A stretch of 64,000 nt of DNA from JAXGQE01 sp040766585 (GCA_040766585.1 JAXGQE010000009.1:70010-134009); one strand, 5' to 3'; shown: positions 15,811-25,456, counted from the first letter of the stretch. Notes: generated from the sequence alone by a model not told the origin. A program made the numbers and translations.

Positions 15811-16989
15811 TCAGGATGCTCTGGCAGCTTTCCGCTGGTCACTAGCCAGGATCACAGCAAAAAGAACGGCTGTGGCAGCTGTGACCATGCCGCAGAACAC
15901 AAAGAGACTGACCAGCCCGATTCGATCCACCAGCTGCCCTCCCAGGGTCATGCCGGCGATGGGGCCTAATCCCATGTTGATGGCGCCAAAGATGGTTTGG
16001 GCGGTGGCCTTCAACCCTTCCGGGGCTTCTTCAGAAACGAAGGTTACGCTGCCCCCGAAGTAGTATCCGCCGGAGAATCCCTGCATCAGCTGCACCGGGA
16101 TCATCATTAGGGGGGACCGGGCCAAGGAGAAAAGGATCCACCGAACAGCCATGACGATATAGGACATGAGCAGGATCCCCCGGGCACCCAGTTTTTTCTG
16201 GAAGTACCCCATGGCCAAGAATGCCGGGATTTCGCTGGCTGCTGCAATAGCCCAGATAATACCGATAAAAGCGTCCGTTGCGCCCAGACTGGAAATATAT
16301 ATGTTGAGAAAGCCAAACCCCATGGCCATGCAGCCCTGGATCAGGAACGATGCAATGAGAAACACCACAAATTTCCGGTTCTGCAGAAGGATACGGATCT
16401 GGTCTTTCTGGGCAGGCTGAACCTTGGGTTGCTCGTCTTCATTGTCTGGCGGAAGAGGATCTTCTTTGTGCGGAGGAATCAGAAATGCCACAGCACCCAT
16501 GACTGCCAAAGTCAGTGAAGTGATGATAAAAATACTCTGCAATCCGAATATGCCGGTAATCTGGCCCACCAGCAGTCCAGCCGTCATAAACCCCAAAGAA
16601 CCCCATAGGCGAATGCTGCCGTAGCTGATTTTTGCCCGCTGCACATGATCCATTGCCGTCGCATCGGTAATGGGCATGATAGCCGGGAACGTGGTTCCCA
16701 GTAAAGCAGCCGTCAGCAGAATCTGAGAAAGGCTTTCTGCCCGCAGATAGAAAAGCACAGTTACGGCACTGATCAGTATCAAAATGATCAATACCGGTTT
16801 TCGTGCCCTGAATTTATCGCTGATATATCCCCACAGAGGCTGGCAGATAAAATTGGCCAGATAGTAGATGCTGACAATCAGACCAATCTGGGTGCCGCTG
16901 AACCCCATCCTGCGGAAATACAGATTAACGAACATGAGATAAGCCGGCATGGCCAGGTTGAAGAGAAAATATAAAAGCCTGACAATCAT
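15811..16989 (-). CDS. MFS transporter (MFS_1-like, sugar/nucleoside type)
   Basis: A proton-coupled permease of about 392 residues with 12 predicted transmembrane segments. It shows YLANFICQPLWGYISDKFRARKPVL, the conserved loop 2-3 motif, and a charged cytoplasmic loop near residue 195 (PPHKEDPLPPDNEDEQPK). The overall pattern fits the LacY/NupG-like MFS_1-like group. The open frame extends to a TTG at 17013, but ATG at 16989 follows AAAAAGGAAGGT and is preferred; both are possible. Cargo unknown. Confidence 0.8.
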   Translation of the reverse strand: MIVRLLYFLFNLAMPAYLMFVNLYFRRMGFSGTQIGLIVSIYYLANFICQPLWGYISDKFRARKPVLIILILISAVTVLFYLRAESLSQILLTAALLGTTFPAIMPITDATAMDHVQRAKISYGSIRLWGSLGFMTAGLLVGQITGIFGLQSIFIITSLTLAVMGAVAFLIPPHKEDPLPPDNEDEQPKVQPAQKDQIRILLQNRKFVVFLIASFLIQGCMAMGFGFLNIYISSLGATDAFIGIIWAIAAASEIPAFLAMGYFQKKLGARGILLMSYIVMAVRWILFSLARSPLMMIPVQLMQGFSGGYYFGGSVTFVSEEAPEGLKATAQTIFGAINMGLGPIAGMTLGGQLVDRIGLVSLFVFCGMVTAATAVLFAVILASDQRKAARAS

Positions 16990-17153
16990 ACCTTCCTTTT
17001 TGTACGGATCCAAATGCCATCATCCTTCCGTTTCCTGTTCATATCCGTTCTATCAGTATACTCTGCCCGCTTTCAACTATCAAGAGGAAGATATAAAGGA
17101 TTTTTCTTATCTGTCTTGAATTCACTCTATATCACAATCTAGGAGGGAGCCGT

Positions 17154-17609
17154 ATGGATCAATTGATTGGCCGTTATGCTGGATTTTTGAAAAAGGGGCG
17201 CCAGGATCTGGTGGATGCAGTGAAAGATTTGTCCCCTGAAGAGCTGCACTTTACCCACAATGGAACTGTCAACTCGATCGCCATGATTTTGAAACATTCT
17301 GAGGCCGCCGAACAGTTTCTGATTCATAAACTGATTGCCGACGACCCCATCCCCACACGAGCTGTTAAACCGTTTGAAGAAGGAAATGAAGCATTACCAG
17401 ACCTTCTGGCCGCACTGGAAAAATCTCAAAAACGCACCATGGAGATTCTTGAGAATCTCAAAGATGACGAACTGTTGGAAAAAAAGGAAATCCGACTCTC
17501 GTCCGGGCCAGCTACCGTGACCAACGAATGGGGCATAATTCATGCCCTGGAGCATGAAGCGCACCATAAAGGACAAGTGGTCCTGATGAAACGATTGGCT
17601 CGAACTTAG
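17154..17609 (+). CDS. DinB/YfiT-family putative metal-dependent enzyme
   Basis: A 151-residue four-helix DinB-superfamily protein. The three-histidine metal site is visible as one His near residue 48 (MILKHSEAAEQF) and the C-terminal ALEHEAHHKGQVVLMKRL. Members include thiol transferases using bacillithiol or other cofactors, but the substrate of this one is unknown. ATG at 17154 follows AGGAGGGAGCCGT. The stop overlaps the convergent SDR gene by four bases. Confidence 0.82.
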   Translation: MDQLIGRYAGFLKKGRQDLVDAVKDLSPEELHFTHNGTVNSIAMILKHSEAAEQFLIHKLIADDPIPTRAVKPFEEGNEALPDLLAALEKSQKRTMEILENLKDDELLEKKEIRLSSGPATVTNEWGIIHALEHEAHHKGQVVLMKRLART

Positions 17610-18352
17610 TCGACGTAAATCATTTTTCGTGTCATGCCCCCATCGATAACCATGTTTTCACCGGTGATAAATCCATTTTGAGGATCCGAAAGAAAAATAC
17701 ATAGACGTGCAATGTCATCCGGCCGGCCCACACGCCCGGCCGGATGCTGCGTATGATCAATCTGGCGCAGTGTTTCGTAGTTGCAGTTTTCAATCCATCC
17801 CGGACTGATGCAGTTGACCGTGATGCCAGTATTGGCTAGAGATACAGCCAAGGCATGGGTCAGGGCTGCGATTCCTCCTTTGGATGCAGCGTAAGCTTCG
17901 CTGCCCGGCTCCGACATGGTATACCGGGTAGAAGAGATGTTGATGATTCTTCCACACTTTTTCTTTTTCATCCCTTCTGCACATTCTTTCGCCAGAAAAA
18001 CCATGCTGCGCAAATTCACATTCAGCACATGATCCCAATTTTCGACGGTCAGATCATCCAGCGATGTGAATCCGCCGATGCCGGCGTTATTGATCAGAAT
18101 ATCCACAGTGCCTACCATGGTGTTCCATGACTGAACCAAGGAGCCAATCCCTTCTGCATCTTCCAGATCATAATATTGGAAAGCCCCTTGATACCCTTTT
18201 GCCAGAAAGGACTTCTCCCAGTCCATCCCCCGATCTTTGTCAATATCCAGGGCAATCACAAAATCGCCTTTTTCCCCAAATGCTCTGCAGATAGCCTGCC
18301 CGATTCCCCCAACACCACCGGTGATAAGAATGATCCTTCTTTCCTCTGCCAT
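17606..18352 (-). CDS. Short-chain dehydrogenase/reductase
   Basis: A 248-residue classical SDR using NAD(P)H. The cofactor motif TGGVGGIG is at residues 11-18, NNAG follows near 88, and the catalytic Ser-Tyr-Lys are in NISSTRYTMSEPGSEAYAASKGG. The C-terminal region (CISPGWIENCN, TGENMVIDGGMTRKM) is standard. An aspartate after the second beta strand (ALDIDKD) favours NAD over NADP. ATG at 18352 follows GGAGGAAGGACA. Substrate unknown. Confidence 0.88.
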   Translation of the reverse strand: MAEERRIILITGGVGGIGQAICRAFGEKGDFVIALDIDKDRGMDWEKSFLAKGYQGAFQYYDLEDAEGIGSLVQSWNTMVGTVDILINNAGIGGFTSLDDLTVENWDHVLNVNLRSMVFLAKECAEGMKKKKCGRIINISSTRYTMSEPGSEAYAASKGGIAALTHALAVSLANTGITVNCISPGWIENCNYETLRQIDHTQHPAGRVGRPDDIARLCIFLSDPQNGFITGENMVIDGGMTRKMIYVD

Positions 18353-18491
18353 TGTCCTTCCTCCTTCGGGGATGATCCTTTACTTTCGTACTCAGCTACA
18401 TTTCACAGATTTGATTCAATCTCCTTCTGCCGAGCCGATTTTGATAATCCCGCGCTTTGGATGCCTTTTCTTTCATACTCACTCTGTAAGA

Positions 18492-18519
18492 AAGGGAGAC
18501 CACCGAGGTGGCCTCCCTT
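18492..18519 (-). terminator. Intrinsic terminator of the giant surface-protein gene
   Basis: A 13-bp stem AAGGGAGGCCACC/GGTGGTCTCCCTT (one G-T pair) with a 2-base loop, followed leftward by TTCTTACAG. It lies about 28 bases after the stop codon at 18547. Confidence 0.8.
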
Positions 18520-18546
18520 CGATCCATGCTCAACCGTTCACTTTTG

Positions 18547-19998
18547 TCAGTCGATTTCTTCGAACATCCGAACATCGGCATGAGCCGCCAGATACAGAGA
18601 GTTGAGGTCTTTGATATTTTTGTCTTTGCTGAGATCAATGGTGAATGTGTACTCTGTAAGCAGCGATCCAGACCACTTGTATGGGAACTGCCCGGGAGCA
18701 TTGGTCATGACATAGGTCTTACCTGTCTTTTTCTTAGGCAATTCTGTATTCCCGATCCATACCTGGGCAGTTTCCAGCATATTCGGACTAGTCATGATGT
18801 AGCGAACTGTGATGGTTTTTTCATCTGCGCTCAGCATCATTTCCAGATGTCCGACCAGTGCACCTTTGTTCTCCACATCGTTCTGTCCAACCCCTGCTCG
18901 GAGTTCCAGTTCAATCCCAGCCAACAGTTCGGCTTTGGTATATGGTCCGTTGGACCAACCCCAGTTGTTGGGGCCGATCAATGTGTTGAACTCGATGAAC
19001 CTGTCTGGATCGTACGCCCAGGCTGTTTCATCGTGATAGTACCAGTTACCGAAGTTGTTGTTGGCATGATGTTCCTGAGAGTCCAGATTAATCATATACC
19101 CGTAACCCAGTACTCCCAAATCCACTGCATCCGGGGTGCTGGAGTTGGGGCAAGTCTGAACCCACATGGTGTTTGGAAGTTCTTCAGTGACATAATAGGT
19201 GATGCCGGGTTTAATTGCCGGGAATTCATAGTAACCGTTGCTGTCAGTCAGCATTGAAGTTACCAATTCCAGATCCCCCGGACTGCCTTTCCAGAGTTTG
19301 ATGGTCCATCCGGAAAGTCCCGGTTCATCGCCATCACGAACACCGTCTCGGTCCATATCCAGGAACTTGTATCCTGACTTCTTGGCATACTGCCAGTTCC
19401 CGAAATCATTCCCGGTCAGGTCTGCATCACTGACAAACACTTCGTTCGCATACATTCCCCCACCCGGGTCTGAATTGAACCAGCCGGCAGATAGCTCTTC
19501 TACAACATCGTAGGTACCCGGTACAATCCCGGTGATGGTGTAGGTACCATCCGCTGCCGTTGTGGCCTTCGGTTCACCTGCATCCCATGCTCCATCATCG
19601 TCATAGTCGACAAAGATTACCCAGCCTTCCAGCCCCAATTCGCCGGCATCCTGGTCTCCGTCGGCATTCAGATCGTGGTACTTCATCCCGCTCTTGGTGG
19701 CGGTGGTCCAGTTCCCGAAGTCGTTTTCGGTTAACGAGGCTCCACTGGTGAAGGTTTCTTCATGGTATCCACTGGCCGGATAGGACTGCGTCCACCCTGC
19801 CTGCAGCACTTCCTTCACCTTCCAAGTACCGAGATTAATACCACTGATGGTGTAAGTACCATCCGCTCCAGTAACCGCTGATGGTTCCCCGGCATCCTTC
19901 ACGTCGTCGTCATCATAGTCCACATAGATGGTCCAGCCCGCAAGTCCCATCTCCCCGGCATCCTTTACGCCGTCGGCATCCAGATCATGGAACTTCAT
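18547..19998 (-). CDS. C-terminal intact part of the giant repeat protein
   Basis: This open part encodes the last three repeats and the C-terminal domain. The final repeat is divergent (KSGYKFLDMDRDGVRDGDEPGLSGWTIKLWKGSPGD). The C-terminal domain begins HDETAWAYDPDRFIEFNTLIGPNNWGWSNGPY and ends LNSLYLAAHADVRMFEEID at the TGA at 18547. There is no sorting signal and no membrane helix, so retention on the cell, if any, must be non-covalent. Confidence 0.8.
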   Translation of the reverse strand: MKFHDLDADGVKDAGEMGLAGWTIYVDYDDDDVKDAGEPSAVTGADGTYTISGINLGTWKVKEVLQAGWTQSYPASGYHEETFTSGASLTENDFGNWTTATKSGMKYHDLNADGDQDAGELGLEGWVIFVDYDDDGAWDAGEPKATTAADGTYTITGIVPGTYDVVEELSAGWFNSDPGGGMYANEVFVSDADLTGNDFGNWQYAKKSGYKFLDMDRDGVRDGDEPGLSGWTIKLWKGSPGDLELVTSMLTDSNGYYEFPAIKPGITYYVTEELPNTMWVQTCPNSSTPDAVDLGVLGYGYMINLDSQEHHANNNFGNWYYHDETAWAYDPDRFIEFNTLIGPNNWGWSNGPYTKAELLAGIELELRAGVGQNDVENKGALVGHLEMMLSADEKTITVRYIMTSPNMLETAQVWIGNTELPKKKTGKTYVMTNAPGQFPYKWSGSLLTEYTFTIDLSKDKNIKDLNSLYLAAHADVRMFEEID

Positions 19999-22900
19999 CC
20001 CGCTCTTTGTGCGCCAGTTCCGAAATCATTGTTTGTGAGGGCGGCTCCGCTTGAAGGTTTCTTCATGGTATCCACTGGCTGGATAGGACTGTGTCCACCC
20101 TGCCTGCAAACTTCTTCACCTTCCGGTGCGGGGGTTGATTCCGGTGATGGTGCTCGCCTTCTCCCGTCATGGACGGTTCTCCGGCATCCAATACGCCATC
20201 ATTGTCTAGTCCTAGATGGTCCAGCGCAATCCTGTGTCTTCAGGGTCTTTACGCCGTCCGCATTCCTTCATCCGCTCTTAGTAGCGGTGGTCAGTTCCCG
20301 GTCGTTGTCGTCAGGGCTGCTCCGCTGGTGAAGATTTCTTCATGGTAGTCAGGATCAGCTGGATAGCTCTGTGTCCACCCTGCCTGCGCTACTTCCCTCA
20401 GGTGCCGGTACTATTCCGCTGATGGTGTGGCTCCGCCTTCTCCCGTCACGGACGGTTCTCGGCATCAATACGCCATCATTGTCATAGTCCACATAGATGG
20501 TCCAGCCCGCAAGTCGGTTCTCCGCCATCCTTCACGCCATCGGCGTCCAGATCGTGGAACTTCATCCCGCTCTTGCTGGCAGTGGTCAGTTCCCGAAATC
20601 GTTGTTTGTGAGGGCGGCTCCGCTGGTGAAGGTTTCTTCATGGTATCCGCTGGCGGATAAGACTGTGTCCACCCTGCCTGCAATACTTCCTTCACCTTCC
20701 AGTGCCGGGGTGATTCGGTGATGGTGTAAGCTCCGCCTTCTCCGTCTGTGGACAGTTCTCCGGCATCCGGTGTTCATATTGTCATGTCCACATAGATGGT
20801 CGCAAGTCCGGTTCTCCGCCATCCTTCACGCCATCGGCGTCAGATCGTGGAACTTCATCCCGCTCTTGCTGGCAGTGGTCAGTTCCCGAAATCATTGTTT
20901 GTGAGGGCGGCTCCGCTGGTGAGGATTTCTTCATGGTATCGCCGGCCGGATAAGACTGTGTCCACCCTGCCTGCAATACTTCCTTCACCTTCCAGGTGCC
21001 GGGGTTGATTCGGTGTGGTGTAGCTCCGCCTTCTCCGTCACTGCGGACGGTTCTCGGCATCCAGTGTTCCATCATTGTCATAGTCCACATAGATGGTCCA
21101 GCCCGCAAGTCGGTTTCCGCCATCCTTCCGCCATCGGCGTCCAGATCGTGGAACTTCATCCCGCTCTTGGTAGCGGTGGTCAGTTCGAAGTCGTTGTCCG
21201 TCAGGGCGGCCCGCTGGTGAATTTCTTCATGGTAGTCAGGATCAGCTGGATAGCTCTGTGTCCACCCTGCCTGCGCTGCTTCCTTCCTCGGTGCCCGTAC
21301 TATTCCGCTGATGGTGTAGGCTCCGCCTTCTCCCGTCACTGCGGACGGTTCTCCGGCATCAATACGCCATCATTGTCATAGTCCATAGATGGTCAGCCCG
21401 CAAGTCCCGTTCTCCGCCATCCTTCACGCCATCGGCGTCCAGATCTGGAACTTCATCCCTCTTGCTGGCAGTGGTCCAGTTCCCGTCGTTGTTGTGAGGG
21501 CGGCCGCTGGTGAAGGTTTCTTCGGTATCCGCTGGCCGGAGACTGTATCCACCTGCCTGCAATACTTCCTACCCTCCGGTCCCAGTTGATCCGGTGATGG
21601 TGTAGGCTCCGCCTTCTCCGTCACTGCGGACGGTTCTCCGGCATCCAATACGCCATCATTGTCATAGTCCATAGATGGTCCAACCCGCAAGTCGGTTCTC
21701 CGCCATCCTTCACGCCATCGGCGTCAGATCGTGGAACTTCATCCCGCTCTTGGAGGCCGGATACAGTTCCGAAATCGTTGCCGGTCAGTTCATCGCTGCT
21801 TTCGAAGGTTTCTTCGTAGCCAAGTGCGGATAGCTCTGTGTCCATCCTTCGGCCCACTTCCTTCACCCTCCAGGTCCCAGGGTTGATTCCGGTGATGGTA
21901 GGCTCCGCCTTCTCCACTGCGGACAGTTCTCGGCATCCAGTGTTTCATCATTGTCATAGTCCACATAGATGGTCCAGCCCGCAAGTCCGTGTCTTCGGGG
22001 TCTTTTACGCCGTCCGCATCCATATCCTCAAACTTCATCCCGCTCTTGGTAGCGGTGGTCCAGTTCCCGAAGTCGTTGTTTGTGAGGGCGAAACCCGCTG
22101 GTGAAGGTTTCTTCGCAGTGGTAAGGATCAGCTGGATAGCTCTGTGTCCACCTGCCTGCGCTACTTCCTTCACCCTCCAGGTGCCCGGTACGATTCCGCT
22201 GATGGTGTAGGTGCCATCGGCTGCTGTAACTGCTGACGGTTCTCCGGCATCCAATACGCCATCATTGTCATAGTCCACATAGATGGTCCAGCCCGCAAGT
22301 CCTGTGTCTTCAGGGTCTTTTACGCCGTCCGCATCCATATCCTCAAACTTCATCCCGCTCTTGGTAGCGGTGGTCCAGTTCCCGAAGTCGTTGTTTGTGA
22401 GGGCGGCTCCGCTGGTGAAGATTTCTTCATGGTAGTCAGGATCAGCTGGATAGCTCTGTGTCCACCCTGCCTGCGCTACTTCCTTCACCCTCCAGGTGCC
22501 CGGTACGATTCCGCTGATGGTGTAGGTGCCATCGGCTGCTGTGACTGCTGACGGTTCTCCGGCATCCAATACGCCATCATTGTCATAGTCCACATAGATG
22601 GTCCAGCCCGCAAGTCCCATTTCCCCGGCATCCTTTACGCCGTCGGCATCCAGATCATGGAACTTCATCCCGCTCTTGCTGGCCGGACGCCAGTTCCCGA
22701 AGTCGTTGTCCGTCAGGGCGGCTCCGCTGGTGAAGGTTTCTTCATGGTATCCGCCGGCGGGATAAGACTGTGTCCACCCTGCCTGCGCTACTTCCTTCAC
22801 CCTCCAGGTGCCCGGTACGATTCCGCTGATGGTGTAGGTGCCATCGGCTGCTGTGACTGCTGACGGTTCTCCGGCATCCAATACGCCATCATTGTCATAG

Positions 22901-23570
22901 TCCACATAGATGGTCCAGCCCAAGTCCCATTTCGGCATCCTTCGCCGTCGGCATCCAGATCATGGACCATCCCGCTCTTGCTGGCGGACGCCAGTTCGAA
23001 GTCGTTGCCGTCAGGGCGGCCGCTGGTGAAGGTTTCTTCATGGTATCCGCGGCGGGATAAGACTCACCTGCCTGCCTACTTCCTTCACCCCAGGTGCGGT
23101 ACGATTCCGCTGATGGTGTGGGTGCCATCGGCTGCTGTGACTGCTGCGGTTCTCCGGCATCCAATACGCCATCATTGTTATAGTCCACATAGATGGTCAG
23201 CCTGCCGAGGCCCAGTTCCCCGCATCCTTCACGCCATCAGCATCCATCCTCAACTTCATCCCGCTCTTGGTAGCGGTGGTCAATTCCAAATCGTGTCCGT
23301 CAGGGCTGCTCCGTGGTGAAGATTTCTTCATGGTAGTCAGGATCAGCTGGATAGCTCTGTGTCCACCCTGCCTGCGCTACTTCCTTCACCCTCCAGGTGC
23401 CCGGTACGATTCCGCTGATGGTGTAGGCTCCGCCTTCACCCGTCACTGCGGACGGTTCTCCAGCATCCAATACGCCATCATTGTCATAGTCCACATAGAT
23501 GGTCCAGCCTGCGAGGCCCGGTTCCCCGGCATCCTTCACGCCATCGGCATCCAGATCCTCAAACTTCATC
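19850..23570 (-). repeat. Tandem array of about 13 near-identical 310-317-base units with many small deletions
   Basis: Using the landmark encoding GWTIYVDYDND, units occur near 19920, 20195, 20485, 20780, 21080, 21375, 21662, 21955, 22270, 22580, 22897, 23175 and 23487. Intact units are 310-317 bases apart, damaged ones 275-300. Differences are mostly missing bases, often one base of a CC or GG pair, or blocks of 3-10 bases, rather than substitutions. The pattern suits a poorly resolved repeat consensus more than normal gene decay. Confidence 0.8.
21790..22938 (-). CDS. Central open fragment of the giant repeat protein
   Basis: An open stretch over about three and a half near-identical repeats (GLAGWTIYVDYDNDGVLDAGEPSAVTAADG and NDFGNWTTATKSGMKFEDMDADGVKDPEDTG). 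It has no start or ribosome site of its own and exists only because the deletions happen to spare it. Units here are 310-317 bases long and give the best picture of the undamaged repeat. Confidence 0.6.
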   Translation of the reverse strand: MPKWDLGWTIYVDYDNDGVLDAGEPSAVTAADGTYTISGIVPGTWRVKEVAQAGWTQSYPAGGYHEETFTSGAALTDNDFGNWRPASKSGMKFHDLDADGVKDAGEMGLAGWTIYVDYDNDGVLDAGEPSAVTAADGTYTISGIVPGTWRVKEVAQAGWTQSYPADPDYHEEIFTSGAALTNNDFGNWTTATKSGMKFEDMDADGVKDPEDTGLAGWTIYVDYDNDGVLDAGEPSAVTAADGTYTISGIVPGTWRVKEVAQAGGHRAIQLILTTAKKPSPAGFALTNNDFGNWTTATKSGMKFEDMDADGVKDPEDTDLRAGPSMWTMTMMKHWMPRTVRSGEGGAYHHRNQPWDLEGEGSGPKDGHRAIRTWLRRNLRKQR

Positions 23571-25084
23571 CCGCTCTTGGAGGCATATTGCCAGTTCCCG
23601 AAATTATTGCCAGAATCCACTTCTCCGGAATCCAAATTAATCGGTCCCCAAGCATACCCGTACGATGCCGCATAAACTGCACCTGTCGTCCCAGCATTGG
23701 GATAAGATTGGAACCAACCCAAAGGAATATCTTCGACGACAAAGTAGTTTTTGCCCGGCATCAGATTATTAAAACTGTAGTTCCCCGATGCATCAGTCAC
23801 AGTCGCTGCAACCTGGATCGTTGGTGTCGTTGTTCCCTCATACAGATAGATCGGCCAACTGGCGATGCTGGGTTCGCCAGCATCTTTCATACCATCGGCA
23901 TCCAGATCGTGGAACTTCATCCCTGTTTTGGTCGCGTACTGATAGTTCCCAAAGTTGTTATTGGTATAGGTCATTCCACCTTCGAAGGTTTCTTCGTGAT
24001 AACCAAGCGCTGGGAATGAACAATACCAATTGGTTTGGAGTACTTCACGAACCTTCCATGAACCGGTATTGATTCCCTCAATGAGGTAGGATCCATCCGC
24101 ACTGGTCACTGCCGATGGTTCACCGTCATCCAGAACTCCATTATCGTCATAGTCCACATAGATGGTCCATCCGCTGAGTGGTGGTTCACCAGCATCCCAG
24201 ATTCCATCAGCATCCAGATCATGCCATTTAAAGCCGCTTTTGGATGCTTGATCAACTATCCGGACACCCCATTCTTCAAATCCATCGGATGCCCCGGTAC
24301 CGGACCAATCCGGGTCTTCCCCTAAATTCCCATGGACGACCACCATGACCACATACGGTTTGTCATTAAACCATTCATTGGGAACAAACACCTTATAGTC
24401 GGGCTTCCCGCTTCCGGTGTTGATTCCATAGTCCAAGACAATCGTATAGTTCCTTACGGGAAAATCTCTAAACCCTCCATCCAGATCATAAATCAGATCG
24501 GGTTCTGCAGAATCAAATTCAAAGTCTGGAGCCATGTTATATTGTCCCTCAAGGTTGTCGCTTTCGGTTTGCCAGATCTGCAGCACTTCCAAACTCAACA
24601 ATTGAGGTGATGCACCAATATCTTCATCGTCAATCCCGCTGACTTCATTGATGTCTGCTGCAAACTCCCGATACCAGACACCGTCAATTTGCACCAGCGG
24701 AACTGCCGTCAACGGAAGTGCACTGGTTTTGGAATCATCTTCATCAAAATCAGCCACTTTACCGCCTGAGTTAAATCCGCGTTCGATAGAACTCCCACCC
24801 GGGGGTTTCATGGCCAGATAAGTGTTGAATACGCCGGTGCCGCTAGCCTGCGTGCTGGGGAAATAGTCCCATAAAGCACCGGAATAAGATCGCGGAGCCA
24901 TTAAATCATTGGGATCGGTAGGATCCACATCTACCATATCAGCAGCATACATGGTTACAATATGGCTCGGATCGATAGCTTCTGAAGCGGAAAAAACACT
25001 CAAAGCAGTACCGGCAATAAAGATGAATGCCAGTACAGCCACCAGAATGCTTTTCACAGTTCTGGATTTTTTCCAATAATACAT
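23300..25084 (-). CDS. N-terminal intact part of the giant repeat protein
   Basis: This open part encodes the signal peptide, the unique N-terminal domain (SHIVTMYAADMVDVDPTDP onward) and three repeats. Repeat 1 begins SKSGFKWHDLDADGIWD. Repeat 2 is divergent, with PIYLYEGTTTPTIQVAATV in place of the second calcium loop. Repeat 3 is of the common type. The frame is lost after YHEEIFT near 23320. The N-terminal domain contains a segment on a verb-like scaffold (YTIVLDYGINTGSGKPDYKVFVPNEWF) that I do not recognise. Exported and probably loosely cell-surface associated. Confidence 0.8.
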   Translation of the reverse strand: MYYWKKSRTVKSILVAVLAFIFIAGTALSVFSASEAIDPSHIVTMYAADMVDVDPTDPNDLMAPRSYSGALWDYFPSTQASGTGVFNTYLAMKPPGGSSIERGFNSGGKVADFDEDDSKTSALPLTAVPLVQIDGVWYREFAADINEVSGIDDEDIGASPQLLSLEVLQIWQTESDNLEGQYNMAPDFEFDSAEPDLIYDLDGGFRDFPVRNYTIVLDYGINTGSGKPDYKVFVPNEWFNDKPYVVMVVVHGNLGEDPDWSGTGASDGFEEWGVRIVDQASKSGFKWHDLDADGIWDAGEPPLSGWTIYVDYDDNGVLDDGEPSAVTSADGSYLIEGINTGSWKVREVLQTNWYCSFPALGYHEETFEGGMTYTNNNFGNYQYATKTGMKFHDLDADGMKDAGEPSIASWPIYLYEGTTTPTIQVAATVTDASGNYSFNNLMPGKNYFVVEDIPLGWFQSYPNAGTTGAVYAASYGYAWGPINLDSGEVDSGNNFGNWQYASKSGMKFEDLDADGVKDAGEPGLAGWTIYVDYDNDGVLDAGEPSAVTGEGGAYTISGIVPGTWRVKEVAQAGWTQSYPADPDYHEEIFTTEQP

Positions 25085-25420
25085 CTGAATTCCCCCTTGC
25101 GTTACACCGAAGAGAAAAGAACACATTGCAATCCATTGAGAATTTCAGAGTGAGAATCACATACATAGTCGTTCCAATGAGTTCCATCCGATCGCACAAG
25201 AGCTCTGAGCACAACGACGTCCAACGAACCCATCACCTCCAGCAGCGTATTGGCAGGAAACGCAAACTTTCCTTCTATGGAAATAAATATCCACCGAGCT
25301 CGATTATCGTAAAAAAACACAAAAACCGACCTAACGGTCGGTTACGCTATTTGCTCAGGCAGGCACAAGCGTCCAGATGAATGTCTGTCGTCATTGCATC
25401 CGTATAAAGATGAATACTCT
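25085..25420 (-). promoter_or_regulatory. Long untranslated leader of the giant surface-protein gene
   Basis: About 335 bases separate the predicted start site from the gene. The leader contains an early hairpin with T-run (25321-25343) and a further 230 bases without a convincing gene. An open frame of 72 codons at 25102-25320 lacks a ribosome site and known motifs. Premature termination control of this costly gene is possible; no riboswitch class is recognised. Confidence 0.4.
25321..25343 (-). terminator. Terminator-like hairpin inside the giant gene's leader
   Basis: An 8-bp stem AACCGACC/GGTCGGTT (25336-25343 with 25324-25331) with a 4-base loop is followed leftward by TTTTTGTGTTTTTTT. 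It lies downstream of a consensus promoter and upstream of the gene. Confidence 0.65.
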
Positions 25421-25427
25421 TGGTATA

Positions 25428-25456
25428 ATTATACTCCTTCCATCCAAAGGTATCAA
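25428..25456 (-). promoter_or_regulatory. Near-consensus sigma-A promoter of the giant gene
   Basis: TTGATA (25451-25456) and TATAAT (25428-25433) with a 17-base spacer, oriented toward the surface-protein gene. Confidence 0.75.

Larger units (their letters stand above)
18547..25084 (-). pseudogene. Giant SdrD-B-like repeat surface protein, reading frame broken in the repeats
   Basis: Six and a half kilobases that read as one gene of about 2,200 codons once frameshifts are ignored. From the N-terminus: a signal peptide (VKSILVAVLAFIFIAGTALSVFSAS), a unique domain of about 250 residues, about 17 SdrD-B-like domains of roughly 105 residues each, and a unique C-terminal domain of about 160 residues. 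Each repeat carries a calcium-type loop (DLDADGVKDAGE), GWTIYVDYDNDGVLDAGE, a prealbumin-like strand core and NDFGNW. No LPXTG or hydrophobic anchor is present at the C-terminus. Start ATG at 25084 follows AAGGGGG. The frame is intact in the outer, divergent repeats and broken only in the near-identical central units. Confidence 0.75.

Noticed and set aside
19560..23320. Several plus-strand open frames across the repeat array
   Set aside because: They repeat with the same period as the array and are antisense shadows of the SdrD-B-like units.
19850..23570. CRISPR array
   Set aside because: The repeat is long (about 310 bases), codes for a protein domain, and has no short repeat-spacer alternation.
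18547..25084. Sortase motif in the giant repeat protein
   Set aside because: The C-terminal residues ADVRMFEEID contain no LPXTG-like motif, helix or basic tail.
25102..25320. A 72-codon gene in the leader of the giant protein
   Set aside because: No ribosome site, no recognisable motif, and it overlaps the leader of a gene with a clear start.
25085..25420. Cyclic di-GMP riboswitch before the giant surface protein
   Set aside because: Attractive because of the diguanylate cyclase at the left end, but neither the class I core (GCACAGGGCAAACC, GGGACGCAAAGCC) nor a class II core is present.
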